Assembly: GCA_040507225.1 (NCBI GenBank)
Contig: JBEVVG010000001.1
Coordinates: 1-64,000 of the forward strand
DNA: 64,000 nucleotides
Source: Thiodiazotropha sp040507225
GTDB taxonomy: Bacteria > Pseudomonadota > Gammaproteobacteria > Chromatiales > Chromatiaceae
Reading direction: 5' to 3'
Both the position numbers and the translations under genes were made by a program. Within the stretch, counting starts at the first letter, position 1. Every line of letters starts with the position of its first letter. Below are positions 48,886 through 58,233 of this stretch, piece by piece. The notes below the pieces were generated by a model. That model worked only from the letters and a program-made list of their open reading frames with translations, searched no databases and was not told the DNA's origin.

Positions 48886-50286
48886 ATGAATCTTATCAGT
48901 GTTGCCGTGATCGCATTGCTTGTCGGAGCCCTGGTGTTGCTGGCCATGGTGCGTTACGACCTGGGACCGAGCGGGGGAATGGCGAAAGGCCGTCAATGGT
49001 TGCTGGCCACCGCACTGGGAACCGGCATCCTGGCGTTTGCTTTGAAATTACTGATCATTCTCAGTGTTTCGCTATTCCCCGGTGTCATGATCGAGCCATT
49101 GATCGACAAGCCGCCGACCCCGTCGCTGGCGGTGCAGGCAGATCCCCTGCGTGGACTTCTGGGGTCGAGGCGCTATGTCTGGCAGCCCCTTCCGATGAAG
49201 GAAACCGCTTTGGCGACGAACCCGAACCTGTCCTCCGGAGACAGCGTCTATATCTGGCAGTCGTTGCCGGAGCAGGCCCCCACGCCGCCTGGCAATCCCC
49301 TGAATGAGGCCAAGGTACGCCTCGGAGAACGCCTGTTCTTCGATTCTGACCTGTCGTGGGATCGCAGCCTGTCCTGCAGTTCCTGCCATGACGTGCGGCT
49401 GGGCAGCGGTGATGACCGTCGCGCGACTTCCGTGGGCATCGACGGACAGACCGGCAGCCGAAACGCACCCACGGTGTGGAACGCTGCGTTCCAGTCGGTA
49501 CTGTTTTGGGATGGTCGGGCAGGGTCCCTGGAGGAGCAGGCTCTGGGTCCACTCGTCAATCCGTTGGAAATGGGGATGCCCTCGCTGGATGCGGTGGTGG
49601 CGCGGGCTCGGGAAAATCCCGACTATCCGGCGATGTTTGAGCTGGCCTTTGGTCGCGGTGCAGAGATCACCGCCGAGCACCTGGCTCAGGCCATTGCCAG
49701 CTACGAACGTACCCTGATCACCCCCGATACGCCCTATGACCGGTTCGTCAATGGCGACCTTGAGGCGCTGAGCGCAAATCAGTTGCGGGGCATGTCCCTG
49801 TTCCAGTCGGTGGGTTGCGTCAACTGTCACTTTGGACCCAATTTCAGTGGCGCCAGCCTGTTCGACGATCGCGCTCCGCTGCGCATATTTCCCATCTATC
49901 CGACCCCTTTCGAGGCGCGCTATCGGCTGACCCAGGACAGCGGAGCCGCCAGCCCCGGTAGCGGGCGGGGCAGCTGGCGGGTCCCGTCGCTGCGCAATGT
50001 GGCATTGACCGGACCCTGGCTGCACAACGGATCGGTCGATGATCTCGCCGAAGTGGTGCGCATCATGTCCAGTGTGCAACTGGGAATGACCGGTTCCTAC
50101 CTGGTGTGGGCGGACGACCTCAAGGTGATGACCCGGCTCGATAGCCCGCGCCTGAGTGAGGCTGCGGTGGCGGATCTGGTCGCGTTTCTGCAGGCGCTCA
50201 GCAGCGATTCCCTGGTGAAGCGAAACGGCGCTTCGCAAATCGGCGCAGCGGCAGGGACGGTTGATTCGATGTCAAAGGAGGGGTAG
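48886..50286 (+). CDS. Membrane-anchored di-heme cytochrome c peroxidase
   Basis: A 466-residue MauG/CcpA-type enzyme reducing hydrogen peroxide with cytochrome c electrons. Two N-terminal hydrophobic helices (about 5-22 and 38-60) hold it in the inner membrane with the catalytic part outside. Heme sites: CSSCH at 164-168 and CVNCH at 311-315. RNAPTVWNAAF, GRAGSLEEQALGPL and PSLRNVALTGPWLHNG are family landmarks. Usual peroxidases are soluble periplasmic proteins of about 330 residues, so the extra N-terminal anchor is uncommon. ATG 48886 follows AAAGGAG. Confidence 0.92.
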   Translation: MNLISVAVIALLVGALVLLAMVRYDLGPSGGMAKGRQWLLATALGTGILAFALKLLIILSVSLFPGVMIEPLIDKPPTPSLAVQADPLRGLLGSRRYVWQPLPMKETALATNPNLSSGDSVYIWQSLPEQAPTPPGNPLNEAKVRLGERLFFDSDLSWDRSLSCSSCHDVRLGSGDDRRATSVGIDGQTGSRNAPTVWNAAFQSVLFWDGRAGSLEEQALGPLVNPLEMGMPSLDAVVARARENPDYPAMFELAFGRGAEITAEHLAQAIASYERTLITPDTPYDRFVNGDLEALSANQLRGMSLFQSVGCVNCHFGPNFSGASLFDDRAPLRIFPIYPTPFEARYRLTQDSGAASPGSGRGSWRVPSLRNVALTGPWLHNGSVDDLAEVVRIMSSVQLGMTGSYLVWADDLKVMTRLDSPRLSEAAVADLVAFLQALSSDSLVKRNGASQIGAAAGTVDSMSKEG

Positions 50287-50347
50287 ACCTATGTCTCTCG
50301 GCATATCCCTGCATGGATCGCCATGCGATCTCGACATAGGAGTCTGC

Positions 50348-50989
50348 ATGTCCGAAAGCGTACTCAATCTCTCAGCCAAGGGGCAGGCACTGCTGCAATC
50401 CGGGGTCATCCACAAACATTTCGGCGAACCCTCGCCGGTGATCTTCAAGGGGCAGCCCGTGTCCGGCGCCTATCTGGTCACCCAGGGACGTCTGCGGGTA
50501 TTCACCTATACCCCTCAGGGCAGCGAGGCAACACTCTATTTCATCCGCCCCGGTGAAACCTGTGTGCTGGCCCTCAACTGCCTGTTCAATGATCTGCGCT
50601 ATCCCGCCTGGGTGGAGGCAGACCGGGATACCCGGGTCGAGGTGATTCCAGGGGTTCTCTACCGTCGCTTGTTCGAAGAGGAGTCCTCGGTGCAGAACCT
50701 CACGGTAAAGGCGCTCTCGGGGCTGGTGTTCCGCCTGATGGACGAACTGGAGCAGGTTCACGCCTGCAATCTGGATCAGCGGCTGGCCAACTTCATCCTC
50801 TCGAATGCCAGCGAAGAGGGGGTGTTGCACATGACCCAACAGGAACTTGGGAGCCACCTGGGGACCACCCGCGAGGTGATTGCGAGGCTGATCCAGGGAT
50901 TCGTCGCCAGCGGTGCGGTGTCCACCCGCCGGGGCGCGGTAATGATCGACAACCCGGAGGCGCTGTCACGCTTGATTCGACAATCCTGA
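50348..50989 (+). CDS. Crp/Fnr-family transcription regulator
   Basis: 213 residues from ATG 50348 (TAGGAG upstream): cyclic-nucleotide-binding-like beta-roll (about 15-125), dimer helix and a C-terminal winged helix with MTQQELGSHLGTTREVIARLIQGF. It lacks the N-terminal cysteine set of FNR, so no iron-sulfur sensing is predicted by the classic mode; the single cysteines in GETCVLALNCLF near residue 76 could suggest heme or redox sensing, which is speculative. Third gene after DUF4242 and the peroxidase, and plausible regulator of that group. Confidence 0.9.
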   Translation: MSESVLNLSAKGQALLQSGVIHKHFGEPSPVIFKGQPVSGAYLVTQGRLRVFTYTPQGSEATLYFIRPGETCVLALNCLFNDLRYPAWVEADRDTRVEVIPGVLYRRLFEEESSVQNLTVKALSGLVFRLMDELEQVHACNLDQRLANFILSNASEEGVLHMTQQELGSHLGTTREVIARLIQGFVASGAVSTRRGAVMIDNPEALSRLIRQS

Positions 50990-51204
50990 GGATCCTGACC
51001 TGTGCTCAGCATCGTGCAAGAAACGCATGGCTGGTGTAATCTTTGGTAATCGACCCGCATTCGTCCCGGCCGGAACCACAGGACAGCCCGATACACAGGG
51101 CGGTTGACGGGTAATGTGTGCCCCTCCTGGCAGCCGTACCGTCAGGATCCCCGTATCACGTCCACTCAGGCAGGGCGCCGTTTCTGCCGCCGAGGTATTC
51201 ATCA

Positions 51205-52386
51205 ATGAGCTTCAATGGCTTGTTTGACTTGTCCCTGTCAGGTTACCTGATTCTCACCCTGGTCCTGACCCACATCACCATTGTTTCGGTCACCGTCTTC
51301 CTGCATCGGCATCAGGCCCACCGGGCCCTGGATCTGCATCCGGCACTGAGTCATTTTTTCCGTTTCTGGCTGTGGCTGACCACGGGCATGGTGACCCGGG
51401 AATGGGTGGCCATTCATCGTAAGCATCACGCCTATTGCGAAACCGAGGAGGATCCTCACAGTCCTCAGACTCGCGGGCTCGGCAAGGTGCTTTGGCAGGG
51501 TGCGGAGCTGTATCGCGGGGAAGCGGAAAATCAGCAGACCCTGGAGCGCTACGGCAAAGGCACCCCGGACGACTGGCTGGAGCGTCATGTCTATCAGCGT
51601 CACAACCTTGTCGGCATCTCACTGCTGTTGCTGATCGAACTGATCACCCTCGGTCCGGTCGGTCTGACGATCTGGGCGGTGCAGATGGTGTGGATTCCAT
51701 TCTGGGCGGCCGGTGTGGTCAACGGTCTGGGTCACTACTGGGGATACCGCAATTTTGAGATTCCCAATGCGGCCACCAACCTGGTGCCCTGGGGGGTCCT
51801 GATCGGAGGGGAGGAACTGCATAACAACCACCATGCCTTTGGCAGTTCCGCGAAACTCTCCAACCGCTGGTTTGAATTCGATATCGGCTGGATGTACATC
51901 AATATCTTCACCTATCTGCGCCTCGCCAGGGTGCTCAAGGTGGCGCCCCGACGCGGCTTCGTCGACGAGCGACCACAACTCGATGTGGAGGCCATCAAAG
52001 CCCTCACCGTGAACCGTCTGCAACTGCTCACCGACTACCGGCGTCGGGTGCTGAAACCGGTATTTCGGATCGAGATCCGGCGTGCGGACCGTCGCCTGAG
52101 AAGGCTCTATCGCAGGGGCTTGAGGCTGGTGCGCCGGGATGCGGTGTTGCTCACCGAACGCGATCGCAAACTGCTCAACGACATCCTCGACGATAACCGG
52201 GCGCTGGAGATGGTTTACCAGTACAAGCTCAGGTTGCAGAAAATCTGGGAACAGCAGGCCTCGAGCCATGAAAAACGCCTTGAAGCGCTGACCCAATGGT
52301 GCGCCCAGGCCGAGGCGAGCGGTGTGGATGCTCTACAGGAGTTCGTGGGATTTCTGCGCCGATACAGCCTGCGCTACCAAGGCTGA
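51205..52386 (+). CDS. Membrane fatty acid (acyl-CoA type) desaturase
   Basis: Introduces a double bond in fatty acyl chains to adjust membrane fluidity. 393 residues from MSFNGLFDLS. Three histidine boxes bind the di-iron centre: HRHQAH (34-39), HRKHH (71-75) and HNNHH (206-210). Hydrophobic pairs of helices lie at 11-32, 50-62 and 140-180. A basic C-terminal extension (about 270-393) rich in Arg and Leu goes beyond the catalytic core and may be a coiled coil. Alone after the Crp/Fnr gene. Confidence 0.92.
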   Translation: MSFNGLFDLSLSGYLILTLVLTHITIVSVTVFLHRHQAHRALDLHPALSHFFRFWLWLTTGMVTREWVAIHRKHHAYCETEEDPHSPQTRGLGKVLWQGAELYRGEAENQQTLERYGKGTPDDWLERHVYQRHNLVGISLLLLIELITLGPVGLTIWAVQMVWIPFWAAGVVNGLGHYWGYRNFEIPNAATNLVPWGVLIGGEELHNNHHAFGSSAKLSNRWFEFDIGWMYINIFTYLRLARVLKVAPRRGFVDERPQLDVEAIKALTVNRLQLLTDYRRRVLKPVFRIEIRRADRRLRRLYRRGLRLVRRDAVLLTERDRKLLNDILDDNRALEMVYQYKLRLQKIWEQQASSHEKRLEALTQWCAQAEASGVDALQEFVGFLRRYSLRYQG

Positions 52387-52405
52387 CCGGATCTTTCGTA
52401 TCGAT

Positions 52406-52436
52406 CACTCGTTCCCGTGCTCCGCGTGGGCGTGCA
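52406..52436. repeat. REP-like element, copy 1 (diverged)
   Basis: CACTCGTTCCC followed by GTGCTCCGCGTGGG: one arm of the palindromic repeat seen at 53360, 53445 and 54954, with the second arm eroded. It lies just after the desaturase stop codon, before the NYN-LOTUS gene. Confidence 0.65.
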
Positions 52437-52605
52437 GCCCCCCCGGGTCAATTCTTCTGCATCGTGGGCGGCTACATTGCCTGGCTCATGCGGCGCAGCA
52501 CCTGGATACGCGTCGAAAGCTTTCGCAGAATATGGCCATATCAGATCAAATATTAGACTTTAGCTAGTTATTTAATGGATGCCGGAGCCTTGGACAAGTA
52601 CTGAT

Positions 52606-53322
52606 ATGAATGATTTGAAACAAAAGATCGCTATGTTTATCGATGCGGAAAATGCCCCTGCTTCAAAGTTCGATGACGTGCTCAGCGAAGTGGCGAAATA
52701 CGGGGTTGTGACCATCAGAAAGGCTTATGGAAACTGGAAGAATCCTGGATTGAAGTCGTGGGAGGATCTGTTGAATGAATATGCTATTCAACCGATTCAG
52801 CAATATGACCTCACGAAGGGTAAGAATGCATCAGATATCGCACTGGTGATCGATGCCATGGATGTCATGTATACGAAAAATATCGACGTGATGTGCTTTG
52901 TATCATCCGATTCGGATTTTACACCGATGGTTACCCGGGCCCTTGCAGAGGGGAAGGTCGTATTGGGATTTGGCGAGCGCAAAACGCCCGCTCCGTTTGT
53001 CAATGCGTGCTCTAAGTTTTTGTATCTCGATGACGAACCTGCACAAAACGATAACACGACGGGTAAACCGAAAAACATAAAATCGGATGCCAAATTAATC
53101 CATTTGTTACGACAGGCGATAGAAGCGACGGAAGATGAGGATGGTTGGGCGTCCTTGGGGCCGGTTGGGTCGCACATATCCAACAAGACATCTTTTGATA
53201 CCAGAAATTATGGCTATAAGAATTTGAGCAGCCTGATCAAAGCGATTGATCTGTTTGAATTGAAACGCGGGCAGGGCAACGCATATTGGGTGAAAGACAA
53301 GCGCAAAAAGGTATCAGGTTAG
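52606..53322 (+). CDS. NYN nuclease with C-terminal LOTUS (OST-HTH) domain
   Basis: 238 residues from ATG 52606. The N-terminal NYN (PIN-like, DUF88) domain shows MFIDAENAP, GKNASDIALVIDAMDVMY and CFVSSDSDFTPMV, the acidic catalytic set. After a linker, residues 165-235 (KLIHLLRQAIE...GWASLGPVGSHI...YGYKNLSSLI) form an OST-HTH/LOTUS RNA-binding domain. The pair resembles Limkain-b1 and is known in bacteria, where its target is unclear. The gene is more AT-rich than its neighbours and bracketed by REP-like palindromes, suggesting horizontal arrival. Confidence 0.88.
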   Translation: MNDLKQKIAMFIDAENAPASKFDDVLSEVAKYGVVTIRKAYGNWKNPGLKSWEDLLNEYAIQPIQQYDLTKGKNASDIALVIDAMDVMYTKNIDVMCFVSSDSDFTPMVTRALAEGKVVLGFGERKTPAPFVNACSKFLYLDDEPAQNDNTTGKPKNIKSDAKLIHLLRQAIEATEDEDGWASLGPVGSHISNKTSFDTRNYGYKNLSSLIKAIDLFELKRGQGNAYWVKDKRKKVSG

Positions 53323-53359
53323 ATGTTGCTCAACTGGTATTTCCAACAATATTTATTTT

Positions 53360-53390
53360 CACTCGTTCCCAGGCTCTGCGTGGTAACGCA
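53360..53390 (+). repeat. REP-like element, copy 2
   Basis: CACTCGTTCCCAGGCTCTGCG followed by TGGTAACGCA, between the convergent NYN-LOTUS and ppk2 genes. Copy 3 lies in the opposite orientation 54 bp away, giving the paired layout of REPIN/BIME elements. Confidence 0.75.
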
Positions 53391-53444
53391 TACCCCGGGT
53401 CGAGTCTCAATCACAAACCGGCGGATACTGTCTGGCTCAGGTAT

Positions 53445-53475
53445 GCATTCCCACGCGGAGCGTGGGAACGAGTCG
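53445..53475 (-). repeat. REP-like element, copy 3 (inverted)
   Basis: GCATTCCCACGCGGAGCGTG followed by GGAACGAGTCG, the reverse complement of the copy 2 type. It forms a good hairpin by itself and lies 28 bp from the ppk2 stop codon. Confidence 0.75.
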
Positions 53476-53502
53476 ATCAGTACAGGGTCTCGAACCGACT
53501 GT

Positions 53503-54423
53503 TCAGTACCTTTTGGGCACATACAACTCAGTCGGCAACACCCGTCGTTCATAGTTCTCATTGAACACCCGCTCAGGCAATGAGATGTTGTCGTTCGGCA
53601 CATCCTTGTAGGGAACCTGTTGCAGCAGGTGATGGATGCAGTTGAGCCTTGCGCGCTTTTTGTCATTCGCCTCGACAATGAACCAGGGCGCCTCCGGAAT
53701 GTTGGTGCGTGCCAGGGTGTCCTCCTTGGCCTTGGTGTAGTCCTCCCAGCGGATCCGCGACTGAAGGTCCATCGGGCTGAGTTTCCACTGTTTCAGCGGA
53801 TCATGGATGCGCATGAGGAAGCGCAGTTGCTGCTCTTCATCGGTGATCGAGAACCAGTACTTGATCAGGCGGATGCCGGAACGCACCAGCGACCGCTCGA
53901 ATTCGGGCACGTCGTTGAAAAACTGCTCCACCTGTTCGGGGGTGGCGAAGCCCATCACCCGCTCGACCCCGGAACGGTTGTACCAGGAGCGGTCGAACAG
54001 CACGATCTCCCCCGCTGAGGGCAGGTGGGTGACGTAGCGCTGGAAATACCACTGGGTACGTTCCTGCTCGCTGGGTTTGGAGAGGGCGACCACCCGGCAG
54101 ACCCGCGGGTTGAGCCGCTGGGTGATGCGCTTGATCACGCCCCCCTTGCCCGCGGCGTCCCGGCCTTCGAAAACCACCACGATCTTCTCGCCGGTCTCCT
54201 GGGCCCAGTCCTGCAGTTTGATCAGTTCCGCCTGAAGTGTGAGCAGGGCCTTGAAGTAGATCTTGCGGTCAAGGGTGGCGGGATGTTTTTCCTTGTAAAT
54301 GCGCCGCAGTTCCAGGGACAGGGCAGGTTCCGAAATTTCGAGTTCGAAATCCTCATCGAATGCCTCGTCCAGCTCCGCCTGGAGCCACTCCTCGCTGTAG
54401 TCAAAGTCATTGGTGTCAGTCAT
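53503..54423 (-). CDS. ppk2: Polyphosphate kinase 2
   Basis: Transfers phosphate between polyphosphate and nucleotides, usually making GTP or ATP from the polymer. 306 residues, one PPK2 domain: Walker A GRDAAGKGG at 87-95, RVCRVVALSKPSEQERTQWYFQRY lid region and DRSWYNRSGVERVMGF. The acidic N-terminal 45 residues are a typical leader. The class cannot be fixed by eye, so direction (polymer making versus nucleotide charging) is open. A Ppx gene at 36194 provides hydrolysis. Confidence 0.95.
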   Translation of the reverse strand: MTDTNDFDYSEEWLQAELDEAFDEDFELEISEPALSLELRRIYKEKHPATLDRKIYFKALLTLQAELIKLQDWAQETGEKIVVVFEGRDAAGKGGVIKRITQRLNPRVCRVVALSKPSEQERTQWYFQRYVTHLPSAGEIVLFDRSWYNRSGVERVMGFATPEQVEQFFNDVPEFERSLVRSGIRLIKYWFSITDEEQQLRFLMRIHDPLKQWKLSPMDLQSRIRWEDYTKAKEDTLARTNIPEAPWFIVEANDKKRARLNCIHHLLQQVPYKDVPNDNISLPERVFNENYERRVLPTELYVPKRY

Positions 54424-54545
54424 ATCGGATAGCCGTTTTTTTCAGTCATTTACAGGGGTCCGATTCAAAATATCATGATCGCCCAGGGAATTTGTTACAG
54501 TTTCATTGCTGGATTCATTCATCTACACCCCGGCGATGCCGCACC

Positions 54546-54911
54546 ATGAAACTCGTAACCAAGAACAACGACACCAACACGCTCTACACGCTCAAGGGAC
54601 TGCTGGAGGAAAACGGCATTCCCGCTTTTGTCACCGATGAGCATGCGGTGCGCATGGTGAATCCGATCCTGTTTTCCGGTGCGAGTCTGTGGGTATATGT
54701 CAACGAACAGTGGGAGGATGCCATGGTTCTGCTGGAGCATCCGGATCATGAGGTGGCTAACCCGCTGGATGTGGATCGGTTTTATGCAACCTTGCAGGCA
54801 GATGAGACACCGCTGCGCAACAAGGCTTTGCTGCGACTTTTTGGTGTTGTGCTGATGTGGGTTCTGGGACTATTGCTACTGGTGATGCTGCTGCAAAGGA
54901 TCCTGTTTTGA
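54546..54911 (+). CDS. DUF2007-type signal-transducing protein with membrane tail
   Basis: 121 residues. The N-terminal 70 residues (LVTKNNDTNTLYTLKGLLEENGIPAFV...GASLWVYVNEQWEDAMVLL) match DUF2007, a small PII-like fold. A C-terminal membrane helix (about 99-119) follows. ATG 54546; in-frame upstream codons overlap the ppk2 promoter and are rejected. Divergent from ppk2; function unknown. Confidence 0.82.
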   Translation: MKLVTKNNDTNTLYTLKGLLEENGIPAFVTDEHAVRMVNPILFSGASLWVYVNEQWEDAMVLLEHPDHEVANPLDVDRFYATLQADETPLRNKALLRLFGVVLMWVLGLLLLVMLLQRILF

Positions 54912-54953
54912 AAGTCGCACAATGATTGGTCTCACAGCGGATGTGAGATCGCC

Positions 54954-54982
54954 CTCGTTCCTACGCAGAGCGTGGGAACGAG
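54954..54982. repeat. REP-like element, copy 4
   Basis: A near-perfect hairpin with arms CTCGTTCC-ACGC and GCGT-GGAACGAG around AGA, between the convergent DUF2007 and valS genes. Same family as copies at 52406, 53360 and 53445. Confidence 0.8.
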
Positions 54983-55055
54983 TCGACCAGAGGTGTCCGG
55001 GAATCTGATCGAGCGTTCGAACCCACTGTCGGGAGTGAACGCCCAATGGGGCCGG

Positions 55056-57905
55056 TTACAACGACTGGATCTTATCCAGCTGGGCGCGCAGGCTCTCCAG
55101 TGCCTTGAGATTCTCATTGAGTTTGTCGCGCTCCTTCTGCACCACGGCAGGCGGGGCCTTGTCGACGAAACTGGGGTTGCCGAGTTTCTTCTCGGTTCGC
55201 TCCGCATCGCCCTGTAAACGGCTGATCTCCTTCTCCAGGCGTTTGATTTCCGCATCCTTGTCGATCAGTCCGGCCAGGGGGATGAGCACTTTCATCTCGC
55301 CTACCAGGGCGGTGGCGGATTCCGGGCCGTGATCATTTGGCGGCAGCACCTCGATGGATTCGGTGCGGGCCAGGAAGTCGAGGAAGGGCCGGTGCCTGAG
55401 CGCCAGGCTCTGGTCCGCCTCGCTGGCGTTGGCCAGCAGTACCGGGACCTGCTTGGCGGGGGCAATGTTCATCTCACCCTTGATCTTGCGGATACCGAGA
55501 ATGAACTGCATCACCCACTCCATCTCCTGTTCCGCCGCCTCGTCGATCAGGGACTCACGCCGGGACGGAAAGGGCCGGTTCATGATGGTCTCGCCATCCA
55601 CACCCGCCAGTGGCGCGACCCGCTGCCAGATCTCTTCGGTGATGAATGGCATGATCGGATGAGTCAGGCGCAGCAGGTTTTCCAACACCCGGACCAGGGT
55701 CCTGCGGGTGCCACGTTTGGCCGCTTCACTGGCGTTCGGATCGTTGAGCACGGGCTTACTCAGCTCCAGGTACCAGTCACAGTATTCGTTCCAGGTGAAC
55801 TCGTAGATGGCCTGCGCGGCGTGGTCGAAGCGATAACCCTCGATGGCGTCCGCAACGGCCTGTTTGGCTTTCTGCAGACGTGACAGGATCCAGCGGTCGG
55901 CGAGCGAACGCTGCAGTTCGGAGGCGGGGGCCGAATGCCCGGTCCTGGCCGGACCGACGCCGCAGTCCTGGCCCTCCACGTTCATCATCACGTAGCGGGA
56001 GGCGTTCCACAGCTTGTTGCAGAAGTTACGGTAGCCCTCGATACGGCCCATGTCGAACTTGATGTCCCGCCCGGTGGCCGCCAGCGCGGCGAATGTGAAA
56101 CGCAGGGAGTCGGTACCGAAGCTGGGGATGCCGTCGGGGAACTCCTTTCGGGTCTGCTGTTCGATCTTTTTCGCCAGCTGCGGCTGCATCATGCCGCTGG
56201 TGCGTTTTTTCAGGAGAGTCTCGAGTTCGATGCCGTCGATCAGGTCGATGGGATCGAGTACGTTACCCTTCGACTTGGACATCTTGTCACCGTGGGAGTC
56301 CCGCACCAGACCATGCACGTACACCTCGTGGAACGGGACATCATCCATGAACTTGAGGCCCATCATGATCATCCGCGCCACCCAGAAGAAAATGATGTCG
56401 AAGCCGGTCACCAGCACGCTGGTGGGGTAGAAGTTTTGCAGGCGCTCGGTCTGCTCCGGCCAGCCGAGGGTGGAGAAGGGCCACAACGCTGAGCTGAACC
56501 AGGTGTCGAGCACATCCTCGTCCTGACGCAGAGGGTAGTCGTCGGACAGCTGGTGGGTGCGTCGCACCTCCGCCTCGTCACGTCCTACATAGACATTGCC
56601 CTCGTCATCGTACCAGGCGGGTATCCGGTGTCCCCACCAGATCTGCCGGCTGATGCACCAGTCCTGGATGTTGCGCATCCACTCGAAATAGGTGTTCTTC
56701 CAGTTGTCCGGAACGAAGCGGATCCGCCCGCTCTCCACCGCCTCGATGGCCGGTTTGGCCAGTGGGGCGATCTTCACGTACCACTGGTCGGTGAGAAAGG
56801 GTTCGATGACCGCGCCGGAGCGGTCGCCCCGAGGCACCATCAGCTTGTGTTCGTCGACCTTCAGAAGCAGGCCCTGGGTCTCCAGGTCTGCGACCACCCG
56901 CTTGCGGGCCTCGTACCGGTCGAGTCCGATGTATTTTTCCGGGATCAGGTGAGCCTCTTCGTCCTCATTGTTGCGAATTGCGGCGTCGATGGTGAGGATA
57001 TTGATCAGTCCGCCGTGGGCCTGCTCGCTGATGCTGATTTCGTCCCGGTGACGTTGCCACACTGCGTAGTCGTTGAAGTCGTGGGCCGGAGTGATCTTCA
57101 CGCAGCCGGTACCGAACTCGGGATCCACGTGTTCTTCATCCGCGATGATCGGGATGCGTCGCCCGGTCAGGGGCAGTTCCAGCAGTTCGCCGATCATGTG
57201 TCTGTAGCGCTCGTCAGCGGGATTCACCGCCACCGCGCAGTCGCCCAGCAGGGTTTCCGGGCGGGTGGTGGCCACCACCAGGTGACCCTGGCCGTTGCTC
57301 AGGGGATAACGGATGTGCCACATGAAGCCGTTCTCCTCCTCGGAGAGCACCTCCAGGTCGGATACCGCGGTGTGCAGTTTCGGGTCCCAGTTGACCAGGC
57401 GTTTGCCACGGTAGATCAGCCCCTCCTCGTAGAGCCGGACAAACACCTCCTTGACTGCCTCGGAGAGCCCCTCGTCCATGGTGAAGCGTTCATGCTGCCA
57501 GTCCAGGGAGGAGCCGAGACGGCGCAGCTGGCGGGTGATGTTGCCGCCGGATTCCTGCTTCCATTCCCAGATGCGTTCGATGAACTTTTCCCGCCCCAGG
57601 TCATGGCGTTTGCGGTGCTCCGCCTCCAGCTGCCGCTCCACCACCATCTGGGTGGCGATGCCCGCGTGGTCGGTCCCCGGTTGCCAGAGCGTGCGGTCGC
57701 CCTTCATCCGGTGGTAACGGATCAGGGTGTCCATGATGGTGTTATTGAACCCATGTCCCATGTGCAGACTGCCGGTGACGTTGGGCGGTGGAATCATGAT
57801 GCAGTAATTGGCATCCCCGGCCCGGCTGGGCGCGAAGTAGCCGCGCTCCTCCCAGGTCTGATACCAGCGCTGTTCGATGGCGTGCGGATTATAGGTTTTT
57901 TCCAT
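55056..57905 (-). CDS. valS: Valyl-tRNA synthetase
   Basis: Charges tRNA-Val, including the tRNA encoded at 7875 in this window. 949 residues, full length for bacterial ValS: PPNVTGSLHMGHGF (HIGH at 48-51), an editing domain, DKMSKSKGN (KMSKS near 542-546), anticodon-binding helices and a C-terminal coiled coil (AEIKRLEKEISRLQGDAERTEKKL). Divergent from ppdK; convergent with the DUF2007 gene. Confidence 0.98.
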   Translation of the reverse strand: MEKTYNPHAIEQRWYQTWEERGYFAPSRAGDANYCIMIPPPNVTGSLHMGHGFNNTIMDTLIRYHRMKGDRTLWQPGTDHAGIATQMVVERQLEAEHRKRHDLGREKFIERIWEWKQESGGNITRQLRRLGSSLDWQHERFTMDEGLSEAVKEVFVRLYEEGLIYRGKRLVNWDPKLHTAVSDLEVLSEEENGFMWHIRYPLSNGQGHLVVATTRPETLLGDCAVAVNPADERYRHMIGELLELPLTGRRIPIIADEEHVDPEFGTGCVKITPAHDFNDYAVWQRHRDEISISEQAHGGLINILTIDAAIRNNEDEEAHLIPEKYIGLDRYEARKRVVADLETQGLLLKVDEHKLMVPRGDRSGAVIEPFLTDQWYVKIAPLAKPAIEAVESGRIRFVPDNWKNTYFEWMRNIQDWCISRQIWWGHRIPAWYDDEGNVYVGRDEAEVRRTHQLSDDYPLRQDEDVLDTWFSSALWPFSTLGWPEQTERLQNFYPTSVLVTGFDIIFFWVARMIMMGLKFMDDVPFHEVYVHGLVRDSHGDKMSKSKGNVLDPIDLIDGIELETLLKKRTSGMMQPQLAKKIEQQTRKEFPDGIPSFGTDSLRFTFAALAATGRDIKFDMGRIEGYRNFCNKLWNASRYVMMNVEGQDCGVGPARTGHSAPASELQRSLADRWILSRLQKAKQAVADAIEGYRFDHAAQAIYEFTWNEYCDWYLELSKPVLNDPNASEAAKRGTRRTLVRVLENLLRLTHPIMPFITEEIWQRVAPLAGVDGETIMNRPFPSRRESLIDEAAEQEMEWVMQFILGIRKIKGEMNIAPAKQVPVLLANASEADQSLALRHRPFLDFLARTESIEVLPPNDHGPESATALVGEMKVLIPLAGLIDKDAEIKRLEKEISRLQGDAERTEKKLGNPSFVDKAPPAVVQKERDKLNENLKALESLRAQLDKIQSL

Positions 57906-58233
57906 GGGTCTCTGCGTAATGGCTCAGCAACAAAAAAGGAGTATTATAACCTGCTAAAAGTAAAAAAGTGTGTGAATCCCTCCGGTCCATGCGACAGGAC
58001 GGGATTGTACAAAAAGCGGCCATCCCGGGGCGGGAAACCAGTCTAAGCTTAAGTCCAGGAAACCTGCCAGTCACGACCGTCTGAGATCCGCATGGGAACT
58101 CGTCAGAGCGACACTCCCGCGTTTCCGGCTGTGCGTCAGAAGGCCCGCAATAATTCGGATCACACCCGCGCCTTTCCCAGTGTCCCGGTGTCTTCCGCCC
58201 ATTCCGAAGGCAATTTAAAGGAGAAGTCATACC
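57906..58233. other. Divergent promoter region of valS and ppdK
   Basis: 328 bp. An AT-rich TATTATAACC near 57945-57960 probably belongs to the valS promoter. Frames in this stretch, including one at 58092 that overlaps the ppdK start, show no family features. AAGGAGAA precedes ppdK. Confidence 0.4.
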
